From NCBI GenBank assembly GCA_963754335.1, contig CAVWFQ010000005.1, positions 682,001 through 746,000 on the forward strand: a DNA stretch of 64,000 nt, read 5' to 3'. Made by a program: the position numbers and the translations under genes. The stretch is from JBBSDP01 sp963754335 (GTDB lineage Bacteria; Planctomycetota; Phycisphaerae; Tepidisphaerales; Tepidisphaeraceae). Positions 38,125-48,895 of the stretch are shown in pieces. The number at the start of each line of letters is the position of its first letter. Within the stretch, counting starts at the first letter, position 1. Below the pieces are notes generated by a model that was given only the letters and a program-made list of their open reading frames with translations, made no database searches and had not been told where the DNA came from.

Positions 38125-40265
38125 GTGAAACTTCGCTGTCCCGCGCTGTTACATCCACTTAATTCGGTCGAAGTCAGCGGATGGGTTGTCCTGATCTGTC
38201 TGGTGATCTCGACGCCAACGCTCGCTCAGAATTCGACGCCCGTTGCGTCCACAAAGCCGGTATCGACCGAGTCGCGGGCTCGAGTGCTCGGGGGGCATGA
38301 CAATGGGGTGCTGGCAGTCGCGATTTCCCCCGACGGAAATCGAATCGCGACCGGCTCCATGGACAAAACGGTGCGGATCTGGGACGCGCAATCATGCAAG
38401 ACGCTTCAAAAACTCGTCGGCCATACTGGTGGCGTCACCTGCGTCGCGTTTTCCGGCGATGGCACGCGGCTCGTTAGCGGAGGAACCGAGGGAGTACGCG
38501 CGTGTGGGAGTCGCAATCAGGAAAGCTGCTGGCCGTCCTGCAGGGACATGCGAGCCACATCCATTGCCTGGCGGTTTCCCACGACGGCTCGCTGGTTGCC
38601 ACCGGAAGCTGCGATTGCACAGTCCGCATCTGGGACGTCGAGAACGAAAAAGCCAGGGTGGTCATCAACTGCCCGTTTCAGGTGATGGGTGTTGACTTGT
38701 CGCCGGACGAAAAATCCGTACTCGTCGGGACGATCGGCCACAACATCATCGGCGAAGATCCCGACAACCTCGTCAAACTCTACAATATCGATGGGACGGA
38801 GCGATGGTCGCTGCATATGCCGGCCGGAGTGTTCTATACCCATTTTTCCGGCGACGGCAGTCGATTTGCGGCCGTCATCCACTGGGGCGCCTGCGCCAAC
38901 CTCTATATCTTCCAGACCGAGACGCGCAAGCAGCTATCGGTCATCGGGTTTGACGCCGCCGGCTATCAATCCACCCAAAAGCCGGCGATGAGCGCTGACC
39001 TGAGCGAGTGCCTTCTTCCGTGGGGCAGCGAAGTGGTGATGGTGGATTCGGCCAGCGGCCATCCGCAGGCGCGATTCCTCGGCGGACATCCGCTGACCAA
39101 CGCGGTGGCCCTTTCACCTGACGGCAAATTCGCGGCCTGCGCCGGGGGAGGGTTAGGCGATCCGTATGGGAGGACGAAATATCTGGCGGAAGAAGATCAC
39201 ACGGTGAAGCTCGTGAATCTTTCGGCCGCCACGGCCGCCGCCGCGGCGCCTGGGGCGCGTCGTCTGGTCATCGACACCAGCCCGGCCACCGCGCTTGCGA
39301 TGGAAGCGTCCACTCGCTCTATTTGGTTCGACACGACTCCCGATGCACGCGCGATGGTTACAGGCGAGCGCACCGGGAATGATTATTTTCTTAATGTTTT
39401 CGATCTTGTTCATGGCGCGAAATTATTCTCGCTGACGCCTTCGAATCCTACCCAATATAAGAGGCCGTTGATCTCTCCGGATGGGCGTTGCATCGCTGTA
39501 GTGGAGTTCGGGCGGGTTCGTCTGATGGCGGCCGCGGGCGGAGCGCCGCTTTACGAATTTCATCCGCCCGCCGGCGGGTTGTTTGCCGCCGGACTCTTTT
39601 CGCCGGACGGGTCACTGCTCTATCTCTATGGCGATCGGATGAAGCAGGCCGGAACGACCCGGCACTTCGAGGCATTCGACGTAAAAAGCGGCAAGTCGGT
39701 TCGAGAATGGGAAGTCCGCACATCGGACGATCCCGCCGCGATCTCGATCGACGGCCAATGGATTGCCGGCGCGATCTCCGCTGACGGCCAATGGATTGCC
39801 GGCGTGAACGGTCATCCGTTCGGCAAGGATCTCACCGGCCAGTCGATCGAAATATGGAACGCAAAGGACGGCGCGCTGGTGAAGGAAATCTCGCTCCAAG
39901 GCGTAATCGGCCCGGCGATCCATCGGCTGTTTTTTCTACCGGGTGGCGTGATCTGCGCGGTGGTTCGGCACATCGCCTACCGATGGAACATCGAGAGCGG
40001 CGAGCAACTTCCTTCACTCGATCGCCACCGCACCCATATCGAGATGGTTTTGCCTTCACCGGACGGTTCGAAGATCCTGACCGCCGCTACGTTTGGAACA
40101 GCCATGCTCTGGGATGCAGCTTCGGGCAACCTGCTTCACACGTATCGTTATCCGATGGGGGAGCGACTGCCCCAGAACATGACCGCCGCGTGGCCTGCGG
40201 ACGGAAATCCGTCGGTGCTGATTCTTCGCGCCGATGGACCGGACCTGATCACGCTCGAAGATTGA
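38125..40265 (+). CDS. exported WD40-repeat protein (frameshifted near 38495)
   Basis: About 714 residues from GTG 38125. A hydrophobic segment (VVLICLVISTPTLAQ) suggests export. Clear WD40 units follow: GHDNGVLAVAISPDGNRIAT...VRIWDAQ, GHTGGVTCVAFSGDGTRLVS, then after the frame change GHASHIHCLAVSHDGSLVAT...VRIWDVEN; weaker blades continue to the end (MVLPSPDGSKILTAATFGTA). Enough blades for two propellers. One missing base explains the break. The next gene starts eight bases after the stop, so they form an operon. Confidence 0.85.
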
Positions 40266-40273
40266 TCGGCCAG

Positions 40274-41959
40274 ATGAAACGCATCGGATTCACACGCCCC
40301 ATTCACCACCACGCCGGCCGGCATCGGGCGCCAATTCTGTTGTTGATTACGCTGTCTTTGGCAATCCCTCTCCACGCTTGTGGAGCAGATGCCCCGACGT
40401 CGAGGCCCGGCGACGCTTCATCTCCCGATCCGCAATTGGTCGCACGGCTGAACGCGATGTTCCAGGAATTGGATGATCCCGATTTCCACAAACGAAACGC
40501 CGCGAGTGTGACGATCGAATCGTTGCCTCCTGAAGCAATTCCGCTGATTGAAAAGGCGATACGCGAGGGGTCGATCAGCCCGGAAGCCTCAGGCCGGCTG
40601 GAAGCAAAACTGCCCGCGCTGCGCCGCAACGCGGCGGCCGCAATCTTTCAGCGGCAAATTGATCAGGCGGTGCAATGGAATCGCGATACCTTTCTCGCCG
40701 ACTATGAGCACAGCGGCCGCGCCAATCCGCGCTGGGACGCCGCCGCTCGAATGATCATCACGATTTCGACGCGCTCCCGTGCCAATCAGATACTTGCTCC
40801 CTCCGCCAGTCGCCGATTGAACGAGGCGATCCAGCAGGCAGTCGACCAGGGGTGCGACGATCCGACCGTGCGGTTTCTGATTGAGCGGCGGCACGATGAG
40901 ATCGGCGACGCTACTCAGGCCGAGTTGGTCGAGCGGTTAACGCCGGTGTCCGAAGCGGTTTTGGCTTCGAATTGCCATCCCTATTTCAAATTGTGGGCGT
41001 TGACTGCACGCGCGGAACTGAAGATGGGCGCCGAGCAGGATCAATTCTCGACGGCATCCAGCCGGGCGATTTTGCACGATCTGGATCGGGCGCTCGAATT
41101 GCTGCCGTCGGCCGCTTCCGATCCGACGCTGCCGCAATCGCACATCGTTGACGCGTGCACCTGGCTTCTATGGGATTACGGTCGGGCGCTGAAGGACAGC
41201 GGCGCTTCGGTGCGAAAGGTCATTCCGGCGATGGGCCGAGTGGTTCACGGCGGCGAGGGATCGGCATTGGTGCTGCGCGAACAGGGAGAGTATCTCCTTG
41301 CCGTCGGTCGAGCCGATCAGAAGCTCCGTGTTACCTTCAATGGCGTAGAAGCGGCCGTAAAGGCCTATGAGCAACGCATCGCCGCCACACTGGCCAGTGC
41401 CAATGATTCGCTGGTCCGTTCCTGGGAATTGGACCGGGCCGATCCCATGACACCGGCGCTCCTGGTGTTGTGGGCGGACGCCAGTGGAGCTCCGGTCGAC
41501 CAGATGGAAATGTGGTTCCAAAGGGCAATGGCAATCGATCCAGGCAACGCATCGGCCTGTGCGAACAAGCTCAATTTTCTCCTGCATCATTCGGATTTCG
41601 ACAGCGCGCTCGCCTTTGGCCGCGAATGCGTCGCGACGGGCAACTGGAAAAGTCGACTGCCGTTTATTCTGGTCGATGCCCATGTGCTGCATACGGCGAC
41701 CGAGGGCGAAGCATACCTGACTCAGGACGCCGCCTGGCAGGACATCCACAATGTCTACGATTCCTATCTGCAACGATTTCCAGCCGCTGTCACCGACCGA
41801 AGTTACTATGCGTGGATCGCATGCCGCGCGGGGAAATGGAAAGAGGCCAATTCGATATTCCAGCAACTGGGGGACGAAGCGGTTCCCGAAAAATTCGGCG
41901 GCGCCGCGAACATGGAATATTTCCAGCGCAAAGCGGCGAAACGCGCGGCTGGCGGATGA
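40274..41959 (+). CDS. exported helical-repeat (TPR/HEAT-like) partner of the WD40 protein
   Basis: 561 residues, signal or lipoprotein-like N-terminus (LLLITLSLAIPLHACGAD; Cys could be a lipobox). Residues about 50-120 carry a short HEAT-like module, LDDPDFHKRNAASVTIESLP then IPLIEKAIREGSISPEASGR LEAKL, which in many planctomycete WD40 proteins is fused to the propeller itself. The remainder is helical with TPR-like spacing (AMAIDPGNASACANKLNFLL). Function unknown; it probably works with the WD40 protein outside the cytoplasm. Confidence 0.7.
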   Translation: MKRIGFTRPIHHHAGRHRAPILLLITLSLAIPLHACGADAPTSRPGDASSPDPQLVARLNAMFQELDDPDFHKRNAASVTIESLPPEAIPLIEKAIREGSISPEASGRLEAKLPALRRNAAAAIFQRQIDQAVQWNRDTFLADYEHSGRANPRWDAAARMIITISTRSRANQILAPSASRRLNEAIQQAVDQGCDDPTVRFLIERRHDEIGDATQAELVERLTPVSEAVLASNCHPYFKLWALTARAELKMGAEQDQFSTASSRAILHDLDRALELLPSAASDPTLPQSHIVDACTWLLWDYGRALKDSGASVRKVIPAMGRVVHGGEGSALVLREQGEYLLAVGRADQKLRVTFNGVEAAVKAYEQRIAATLASANDSLVRSWELDRADPMTPALLVLWADASGAPVDQMEMWFQRAMAIDPGNASACANKLNFLLHHSDFDSALAFGRECVATGNWKSRLPFILVDAHVLHTATEGEAYLTQDAAWQDIHNVYDSYLQRFPAAVTDRSYYAWIACRAGKWKEANSIFQQLGDEAVPEKFGGAANMEYFQRKAAKRAAGG

Positions 41960-42180
41960 CTTGCTAACTTGAATTTCGCCGTTGCGCGGGACTTTGCGGA
42001 TTACAACGTTGAAACGGATGAAGCGCCATGCCTTTCGGCATATTCGCAACTTATTTCCCGACAAGATGATCGGTCGCGCGTGAAGCAGGCCGGCGGGCGG
42101 TGCCGATACGAACCGGCAAGCCGCGACCGGCGCGTGCCGGACGGGAATCGATTTGAGAACCTTTTGTTCGGAGGCATCTC

Positions 42181-42447
42181 ATGGGAATTTCGGGAAAGAC
42201 GTTCGCCGTCGCCGCGCTCGCGGCGACTCTGGGTTTTGGGGGCGCCCTGTCGTATCAGGCGATGGCCGCCCCGCCCGCGCCGCAGAAGCTTGATTCGTTC
42301 GAGCACATGCATCGCGCGCTCGAGGAACTTCGCAACGCCAAAGAATCATTGGAGCACGCGGACCGTGAATATCATGGTCATCGCGACCACGCGCTTGGCG
42401 CAACGCGCGATGCGATTGCACACGTCGAGGCGGCTCTGCACGACTGA
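42181..42447 (+). CDS. small exported helical protein, 88 residues
   Basis: GGAGG stands at good distance before the ATG. Signal peptide (FAVAALAATLGFGGALSYQAMA), then one amphipathic helical region rich in His and acidic residues (SFEHMHRALEELRNAKESLE, HADREYHGHRDHALGATRDA). Histidine content suggests metal binding, but this is only a possibility. A strong terminator follows, so it is a single-gene unit. Confidence 0.75.
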   Translation: MGISGKTFAVAALAATLGFGGALSYQAMAAPPAPQKLDSFEHMHRALEELRNAKESLEHADREYHGHRDHALGATRDAIAHVEAALHD

Positions 42448-42479
42448 TCTGCCGGTTAGGTGACGCAACCCACGCCGAT

Positions 42480-42511
42480 GCGGGCGGACCATAAAGGTCC
42501 GCCCGTTTTCG
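42480..42511 (+). terminator. intrinsic terminator after the small exported protein
   Basis: GGGCGGACC-ATAAA-GGTCCGCCC, nine perfect base pairs, followed by GTTTTCGTT. Confidence 0.85.
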
Positions 42512-42569
42512 TTAATGCGGCTTGGGGCGATGCAAGGTGGCGGCTATTGCACATTGCATTGTTGCGTTC

Positions 42570-42626
42570 GAAAAGGCGTACATCGAACACTCAACATCGA
42601 ACGTCGAACGCTGAATCAGATGCGAC
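42570..42626. repeat. TCGAACRCTCAACATCGAACG short direct repeats
   Basis: Several degenerate copies of a TCGAAC/TCAACA unit. The gap 42448-42695 shows nothing else apart from the terminator. Confidence 0.5.
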
Positions 42627-42695
42627 TTTGATTACCAACGACGCGCATCACCATCGTATGCCGGTGCCTTCGAATTCCTGAAGACCAAGATCTAT

Positions 42696-43070
42696 TTACG
42701 GGCGTGTTGCCAACCGATGGGTTCGCGTGCCCGGCAACGACCCGTGATACGCCCCACACTCGGAACATCGAACTGAGAGGGCTCCTCGAAGGTCAAAGCC
42801 ACAGTGGCCGCACAATCCATCCGCTCTACGTTGGTTGTAGCGATTCCTCGTCCGCCGAGTCGCAAAACCGCTGATTCCGCTGGCCAGAGAGGTGATTGCA
42901 ATTACACCGAGAAATGCCGGCCAAATCCACTTCGCAGACGTCATCGGGCGTAGGCGAATTTGATCGTACAAATTGCTGATTGCATACGCGCCAACCATGA
43001 GGCGCACGACGAGACTCGTAAATCGTCGGTGGATCAAATCGCGATTGAGGTACCGCCAGAGTCGTCGCAT
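42696..43070 (-). CDS. small membrane protein with zinc ribbon
   Basis: 124 residues, start ATG 43070. Two membrane segments (LVVRLMVGAYAISNLYD and IWPAFLGVIAITSLASGISG) and a C-terminal ribbon CGHCGFDLRGALSVRCSECG. Same general type as the protein at 36160. It lies 23 bases beyond the Uma2 gene end on the same strand and could be cotranscribed with it. Function unknown. Confidence 0.7.
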   Translation of the reverse strand: MRRLWRYLNRDLIHRRFTSLVVRLMVGAYAISNLYDQIRLRPMTSAKWIWPAFLGVIAITSLASGISGFATRRTRNRYNQRRADGLCGHCGFDLRGALSVRCSECGAYHGSLPGTRTHRLATRP

Positions 43071-43093
43071 CGGCGCAGCCTATTTTCCAGATG

Positions 43094-43735
43094 TTAATCC
43101 GGCAATCCGCTTGCGAGGTCAAAAACCGTCTGGACGTCTACAGCGAAGCCTGGCAAGAGTTTCGAACTGGCCTGCTCGCCCGAAGTAAACTTGCCATGGA
43201 CCGTGTATCGTGTGCCTTTGAGATGGAGGACGGAAATAGTCGAGTGCCGCGGATCTATGATCCAGTATTCTGGAATTCCGGCGCGGGCATATTCGGCCCG
43301 CTTGGTCAAGAGATCGCGACGAGGATCGTCCTCACTGACTACCTCCATCACGAGGTCGGCCCCGTGCCAGAAGTTTCTCTTGATCCGCCCGGCATGTGCA
43401 GACAGCATAAATAGGATGTCCGGCTCACGATATCGCCCCCCCCTCACTCGCACGGGCATTGGAGCGAAGAGGACGGTTCCGAGTTTTCCAAGTCTGCACC
43501 ACGACGACAACAATCCGTAAAGATGACCGACGATAAGTTGATGAAGAGTGGTTGGCATCGGCAGCACCTTCACTGTGCCATGCGTGAATTCGACAAGCCG
43601 ATTCGTGTCAAGCGTGAGAAATTCCTCCTCACTCCAACGTCCCTGCGGCGGGAACAGGTACGCGATCTCCCAGACCGGCTCGCCGCCCTTCGGGCCGGGA
43701 TCCGAAGTTCGTGATTTTGTGGCAATCGAACCCAT
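43094..43735 (-). CDS. Uma2 family (DUF820) putative endonuclease
   Basis: 213 residues of the PD-(D/E)xK superfamily: RLVEFTHGTVKVLPMP, RYREPDILFM (Asp), LVMEVVSEDDPRRDL (Glu and following Lys in LLTKRAEYARAGIPEYWIID). The catalytic residues are all visible. These proteins are abundant in cyanobacteria and planctomycetes and their role is not settled. It ends the minus-strand group downstream of rpoN, 23 bases after it. Confidence 0.88.
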   Translation of the reverse strand: MGSIATKSRTSDPGPKGGEPVWEIAYLFPPQGRWSEEEFLTLDTNRLVEFTHGTVKVLPMPTTLHQLIVGHLYGLLSSWCRLGKLGTVLFAPMPVRVRGGRYREPDILFMLSAHAGRIKRNFWHGADLVMEVVSEDDPRRDLLTKRAEYARAGIPEYWIIDPRHSTISVLHLKGTRYTVHGKFTSGEQASSKLLPGFAVDVQTVFDLASGLPD

Positions 43736-43758
43736 CGTTCAGCACTGCCTCGCTGCTC

Positions 43759-45276
43759 TTAGAACTGCCTTCTCTGCCTTGCCGTCGCGATATGGAGGAT
43801 CTTTCGATATTTCGCCACCGTCCTTCGCGCCAGTTCGATGCCCTGCTCCTTGAGCTTGGCGACGATCTCATCGTCATTCAGCGGATTCTTGGTGTCTTCC
43901 TCCGAGATGATTCCCTTGAGCTTTTCCTTCACGGCGTCCCAACTCATGTCTTCCCCTTCGGCGCTGGTGGTTCCGCCGGAGAAAAACCTGCGCAGGGGAA
44001 ATACGCCGCGCGGAGTCTGGATCCACTTTTCACTGACGGCACGGGACACCGTGGCGACGTGGATGCCGAGCTGGTCGGCCACCAGGATCATCGGGAGGGG
44101 GCGGAGGAATTCCGGACCCTTGTCGAAGAACTCGCGCTGGGCATCGACGACTGCGCGGATCACCCGAAGGATAGTGCTCTTGCGCTGCTCGATGCTCTCC
44201 AGCAGCCAACGGGCGTTGCGGACGTTGTTGGCGAGGAATTCGCGCGTCTTCTTGTCGTGCTTTTTATCCTTCAGCCATTTGCGGTACATCCCGCTGATGT
44301 AGAGATTCGGCGCGGGATCATTGCTCATCTCGATCTCGTATTTGTCGGTCTCTTCGTCGTAATAAATGATCGCGTCCGGCGTGATCGGGGGCGCATCGTC
44401 GCCGCTGATCTGCTTGCCGGGCTTGGGATTGAGGCGGCCAATTCGGTGCACCGCCGCCTGGATCTCCTCGATCTCCAGGCCGAGCTTCCGGCTGATCTGC
44501 GGATAGCGATTCATCTCCAGGTCTTTGAGATGTTCGGTGATCAACGTTCGCTCGAGGTCGAAGTCATGCCCCTGGGCCATGTCTTCATCATTCTCGACCG
44601 CGTCAAGCTGGAGCAGGAGACACTCGCGCAAGTTGCGGGCCCCGATCCCGGACGGCTCAAGCGTCTGCACCAGCCGCAGCGCTTCGGTCAGGTCCTCGAT
44701 TGTCGACTGGACTTTCGATTCCTTGCGAACGGTCTCCATATCGGCGCGGAAATATCCGTCGGCGTCGATGTTATTGATGATCGCCTCGCCGGCTTTGCGG
44801 ACGCCGGGACTGCACTCGATGAACGCCCATTGGCCCATCAGGTGCTCACCCAGCGTGATTCCGCGGGCCGCGGTGTTGTTCATCGCGTCAAGTTTTTTGT
44901 CGCGCTCGCCGTCGTAGCTGGCGGCCTGACGGTAATTGGGGGCGCTATTTGGCTGGAAGTCTTCGTTTTCCAGGTATTCGCTGATGCGGGCGAGCCGCTC
45001 AAAATCCTCGGATTGGCCCGAATCCTCATCTTTCACGACCAGGGCGCGCTCCCCTTCGGCGGCAAATTCGGCCTTGCTGTCGTCGGCATCGGCAATCGAT
45101 TCGGCTTCCGATTCTCCCTCCAGAAATTCCAAAACAGGGTTATTCTGGAGTTCCTGCTCGATTCGTTCCTCCAAAGCCAGAAGAGGCAATTGGAGAATTT
45201 CCATGCTCTGGATCATTCGCGGGGTCAGCAACTGCCGCTGATCCATCCGCATCGAAGTTGATTGACTTAACTGCAT
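43759..45276 (-). CDS. rpoN: RNA polymerase sigma-54 factor
   Basis: 505 residues. Region I is the Gln/Leu-rich start (RQLLTPRMIQSMEILQLPLL, ALEERIEQELQNNPVLE), an acidic region II follows, then the core-binding domain (LEPSGIGARNLRECLLLQLD), the HTH part (LGIHVATVSRAVSEKWIQTP) and the RpoN box ARRTVAKYRK near the C-terminus. Directs transcription from -24/-12 promoters with enhancer-binding ATPases. An antisense ORF of similar length runs across it and is a shadow. Confidence 0.97.
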   Translation of the reverse strand: MQLSQSTSMRMDQRQLLTPRMIQSMEILQLPLLALEERIEQELQNNPVLEFLEGESEAESIADADDSKAEFAAEGERALVVKDEDSGQSEDFERLARISEYLENEDFQPNSAPNYRQAASYDGERDKKLDAMNNTAARGITLGEHLMGQWAFIECSPGVRKAGEAIINNIDADGYFRADMETVRKESKVQSTIEDLTEALRLVQTLEPSGIGARNLRECLLLQLDAVENDEDMAQGHDFDLERTLITEHLKDLEMNRYPQISRKLGLEIEEIQAAVHRIGRLNPKPGKQISGDDAPPITPDAIIYYDEETDKYEIEMSNDPAPNLYISGMYRKWLKDKKHDKKTREFLANNVRNARWLLESIEQRKSTILRVIRAVVDAQREFFDKGPEFLRPLPMILVADQLGIHVATVSRAVSEKWIQTPRGVFPLRRFFSGGTTSAEGEDMSWDAVKEKLKGIISEEDTKNPLNDDEIVAKLKEQGIELARRTVAKYRKILHIATARQRRQF

Positions 45277-45472
45277 ATTTTATATCGACTTATGATGCTC
45301 CGCCGAGGGGCATAGCATTTGCATCCCAATCATACACCTATGAGCCTCAAGAGGTAAAGAGGAAAACAGGTTCGAAACAATCCTTCGTCAATTCCAAAGT
45401 CAGCCCCTCTCGTTTTGAGCGATCCCGCGATACAATGGCCCGTTCGATTTTTCCGGCGGCAACGCCTTCAGA

Positions 45473-48400
45473 TTGCGAGGACAGGAATTGGGACCGCTTC
45501 AAAGACGATTTCGTGATGATGTCACACCCCAGGTTCGCAGCAATGGAGAAACGTATTTTCGGCAGGGACGTGTCTCGGAAATTGGATTCCGCGACGACGG
45601 GTCGATCGAGGCCGTCGTTCGAGGGACACAGACCTACGAAGTATCGCTCCGACGGGCGCCGCAGCAGGTGCTCTATGCCTGCTCCTGCCCGTTCTATCAG
45701 GAAAACGAATACTGCTGCAAACACGTCTGGGCCACCCTCCTGGCGGCCGAAACCGCCGGCCTTTTGACCGATTGGGAACAGGGTAATCCCTCGTTCGACG
45801 CCGAGGCAACCGGCGAGATTTTTCCGGACGATTTCGATTCTTCGTCTGAATCGGAAGAAGAGAGCGACGCGGAAGAAGTCGGTCCCCGCGGCCCCATCAA
45901 CGAGCGCATGATCCGCATGGCCTCGGTCGCGCCGAAGCAGACGGCGGATTGGAAGCGACAGCTCGATCACGTGCGGGCGCAAATGCGAGCCCAGGAGCCG
46001 GTGTCCGACGTCATCTGGCCTGCAGGCCGGGAGATGGTTTATCTCATCGACGTCGCCCGCACACTCTCGGGCGGAGGATTGGCGTTTGAACTGGCTTATC
46101 GCGACCGAAAAAAAGACGGCACGTGGAGCAAACTGAAACGGGAATCAATCACCGACGGCGTCATCAAACTCCTTCCCGATCCGGTCGATCGCGAAATTCT
46201 TTCGATGCTTTTCGGTGCGGACGACGACACCTCCGGCTATTTCACCGGGTATTATCAAACGGCTTCCCGGTTTCGCCTGAACGCCATTCAGCTCACATCC
46301 ATCGTCAAGCGGGCTTGTCAAAGCGGCCGGTGCATGGTTCGGACCAGCGGCGAAACCGGAGAGGAGCAATTCATTCCCGTGGAATGGGATGATGGTCCAC
46401 CCTGGAAGTTCGTCATCTCGGTCGAGAAGGACGAATCCGCGATGCGATACGTGATCAGCGGAAAGCTGGCGCGAAGCGTCGAAGACGAGCCCGAGCAGGA
46501 GATGCCCCTTTCAGCGCCAATCATGCTCGTCGAAGGAGGCGTCGTGGTCACGCAGGGCGCGATTGCGCCGCTGGACGATGCCGAGGCTTTTGCATGGATC
46601 GTCGCGCTGCGCGAGCAACAGGCCATTCGCGTTCCGATCGCGCAGGCCAGCGAACTGCTCGAGCAGATGCTGAGCCTGCCCCGCATCGCTCCGATGCAAC
46701 TCCCCTCAGAACTAAGCCACGAGCGCGTTGAGATTCGTCCCACGCCGCGGCTTACGGTCAAGCGATTGGAAAAGAATCATTGGAACGGCGATCGGCTCGA
46801 AGCGCTGCTGAGCTTCGATTACGGCGGACAGATTATTTCGTATACCGAAGAATCGTCCGGAATTTTCCAACCCGCCACCCGGCGATTCATCGTGCGCGAC
46901 CGCAACGCCGAGCGCGAGGCCATGGCCCGCCTTCTCGAGGTGGGTGTGCGCGGCGGGAATTATTACGGCAACGCCGAAGTACTGCAGATTGCTCCAAACA
47001 GCCTGCCGGCGATTGTGCGAAAACTGACATCGGAAAACTGGCATATCGAGGCCGACGGAAAACTCTATCGTCAGCCGGGCACCATGAAGATCGAGGTGAG
47101 TTCCGGCGTCGACTGGTTCGAACTCCACGGGTCGGCGGATTTCGATGGGCAGACCGTCAAACTTCCCGTCCTGCTTGCGGCCCTGCGTAAGGGGGACAAA
47201 ACGGTCGTTCTGGACGATGGATCTCTCGGCGTGCTGCCTGAAGAGTGGCTCCGGAAATACGGCGCTCTGGCCAGCATGGGAACGGAGCAGGGAGATCATC
47301 TGGAGTTTCGCCGTGCCCAGATCGGTCTGCTCGACGCATTGCTTGCCTCACAACCCGAGGCGACTTGCGATGCCGTCTTCCAGCAGGCTCGCGAGCGGCT
47401 GATGCAATTCGAAGGCATTGCGGCGGCCAATGCGCCGTCCGGTTTCATCGGATCGCTGCGCCCTACCAGCGCGAAGGACTGGGGTGGCTGAGCTTCCTGC
47501 GTGATTTCAATTTCGGCGGATGCCTTGCCGACGACATGGGTCTGGGAAAAACGGTCCAGGTTCTGGCGCTGCTGGAAGGCCGCCGTGAGCTGAACGCAAA
47601 GTTGCCTGCGGATTCGCCGGTAAGAAGGCCCTCCCTTGTGGTGGCCCCGCGCTCGTTGATCTTCAACTGGCGCGAAGAAGCCAATCGCTTTGCCCCGCAG
47701 CTTCGCGTGTTCGACCAGACCGGCATCGGTCGGGCAAAATCGACCGAGGCGTTCGCACCATACGATCTGATTCTAACCACATATGGAACGCTGCGCAACG
47801 ATGCGCCGATGCTCAGAGATTTCCGGTTTGATTACGTGATTCTGGACGAAGCGCAGGCCATCAAAAATGCCGCCAGTGAATCGGCCAAGGCCGCCCGGCT
47901 CCTGAGCGGCGAAAACCGCCTCGTTCTCAGCGGAACACCGGTGCAGAACCACCTCGGCGAGCTGTGGAGCATTTTCGAGTTTCTCAATCCGGGCATGCTG
48001 GGAACGGCCCGCGCTTTCCAGGCGAGCGGCGCGGGAGCGCGCGTGGTCGAAGAATCGGCACGCCAGGTTCTCGCGCGGGCGCTGCGCCCGTTCATCCTCC
48101 GCCGCACCAAGTCACAGGTGGCCAGGGATCTGCCGGCCCGCGTGGAACAGACGATTCACTGCGAGATGGAAGCCACGCAACGGAAGCTTTATGACGAGCT
48201 CCGCGAGCACTATCGTCAAGCGCTCCTCGCCCGGATCGATCGGGATGGAATCAAACGTTCGAAGATCCAGATCCTCGAAGCGCTGCTGCGCCTGCGTCAG
48301 GCGGCCTGTCATCCCGGACTGATCGACAAGGGTAAGACGGGCCAGGGAAGCGCCAAGCTTGACGCCCTTCTTCCGCAGATCGCCGAAGTGATGGACGAAG

Positions 48401-48855
48401 GTCATAAGGTCCTGGTCTTCTCGCAGTTCACCAGTTTCCTGGCGATCGTCCGCGATCGGCTCGACAAGCAGAATGTCCGGTACGAATATCTCGACGGCCG
48501 AACGCGTAATCGCCAGGAAGTTGTCGAACGTTTCCAGAACGATCCGGAAATCAAGCTTTTCCTAATCAGCCTTAAAGCCGGTGGACTCGGGCTCAACCTC
48601 ACCGCGGCCGAATATGTGTTTCTGCTCGACCCCTGGTGGAACCCCGCGGTCGAAGCGCAGGCGATCGACCGCGCCCACCGCATCGGCCAAACGCGACAGG
48701 TCTTTGCTTATCGCTTAATCGCAAAAGACACCGTCGAAGAAAAAGTGCTGAAGTTGCAGGAATCCAAGCGCGAGCTCGCGGACGCGATTATCAACGCGGA
48801 CAACAGTCTGATCTCACGGCTGGGGAAAGAGGAGTTGGAATTGCTTCTGTCTTAG
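45473..48855 (+). CDS. SWIM zinc-finger SNF2-family helicase (frameshifted near 47462)
   Basis: About 1128 residues. N-terminal SWIM finger, YACSCPFYQENEYCCKHVWA (CxCx(n)CxH), a long middle region, then a SNF2/Swi2 ATPase: RPYQREGLGWLSFL, CLADDMGLGKTVQVL (Walker A), ILDEAQAIKNA (DEAQ), LSGTPVQNHLGELWSIFEFL, LISLKAGGLGLNLTAAEYV and QAIDRAHRIGQTRQV. A C lost from CGCCCC at about 47462 splits the frame just before motif I. Such bacterial SNF2 proteins translocate on DNA, with roles in repair or transcription recycling. Start taken as TTG 45473; uncertain. Confidence 0.93.
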
Positions 48856-48895
48856 CGGGATTGCAATCCCTGGGCTTACAGTAGAATTTGCGCAT

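Noticed and set aside
43711..45261. 516-codon open frame antisense to rpoN
   Set aside because: rpoN has all family motifs including the RpoN box. The antisense product has no recognisable domain and no ribosome site.
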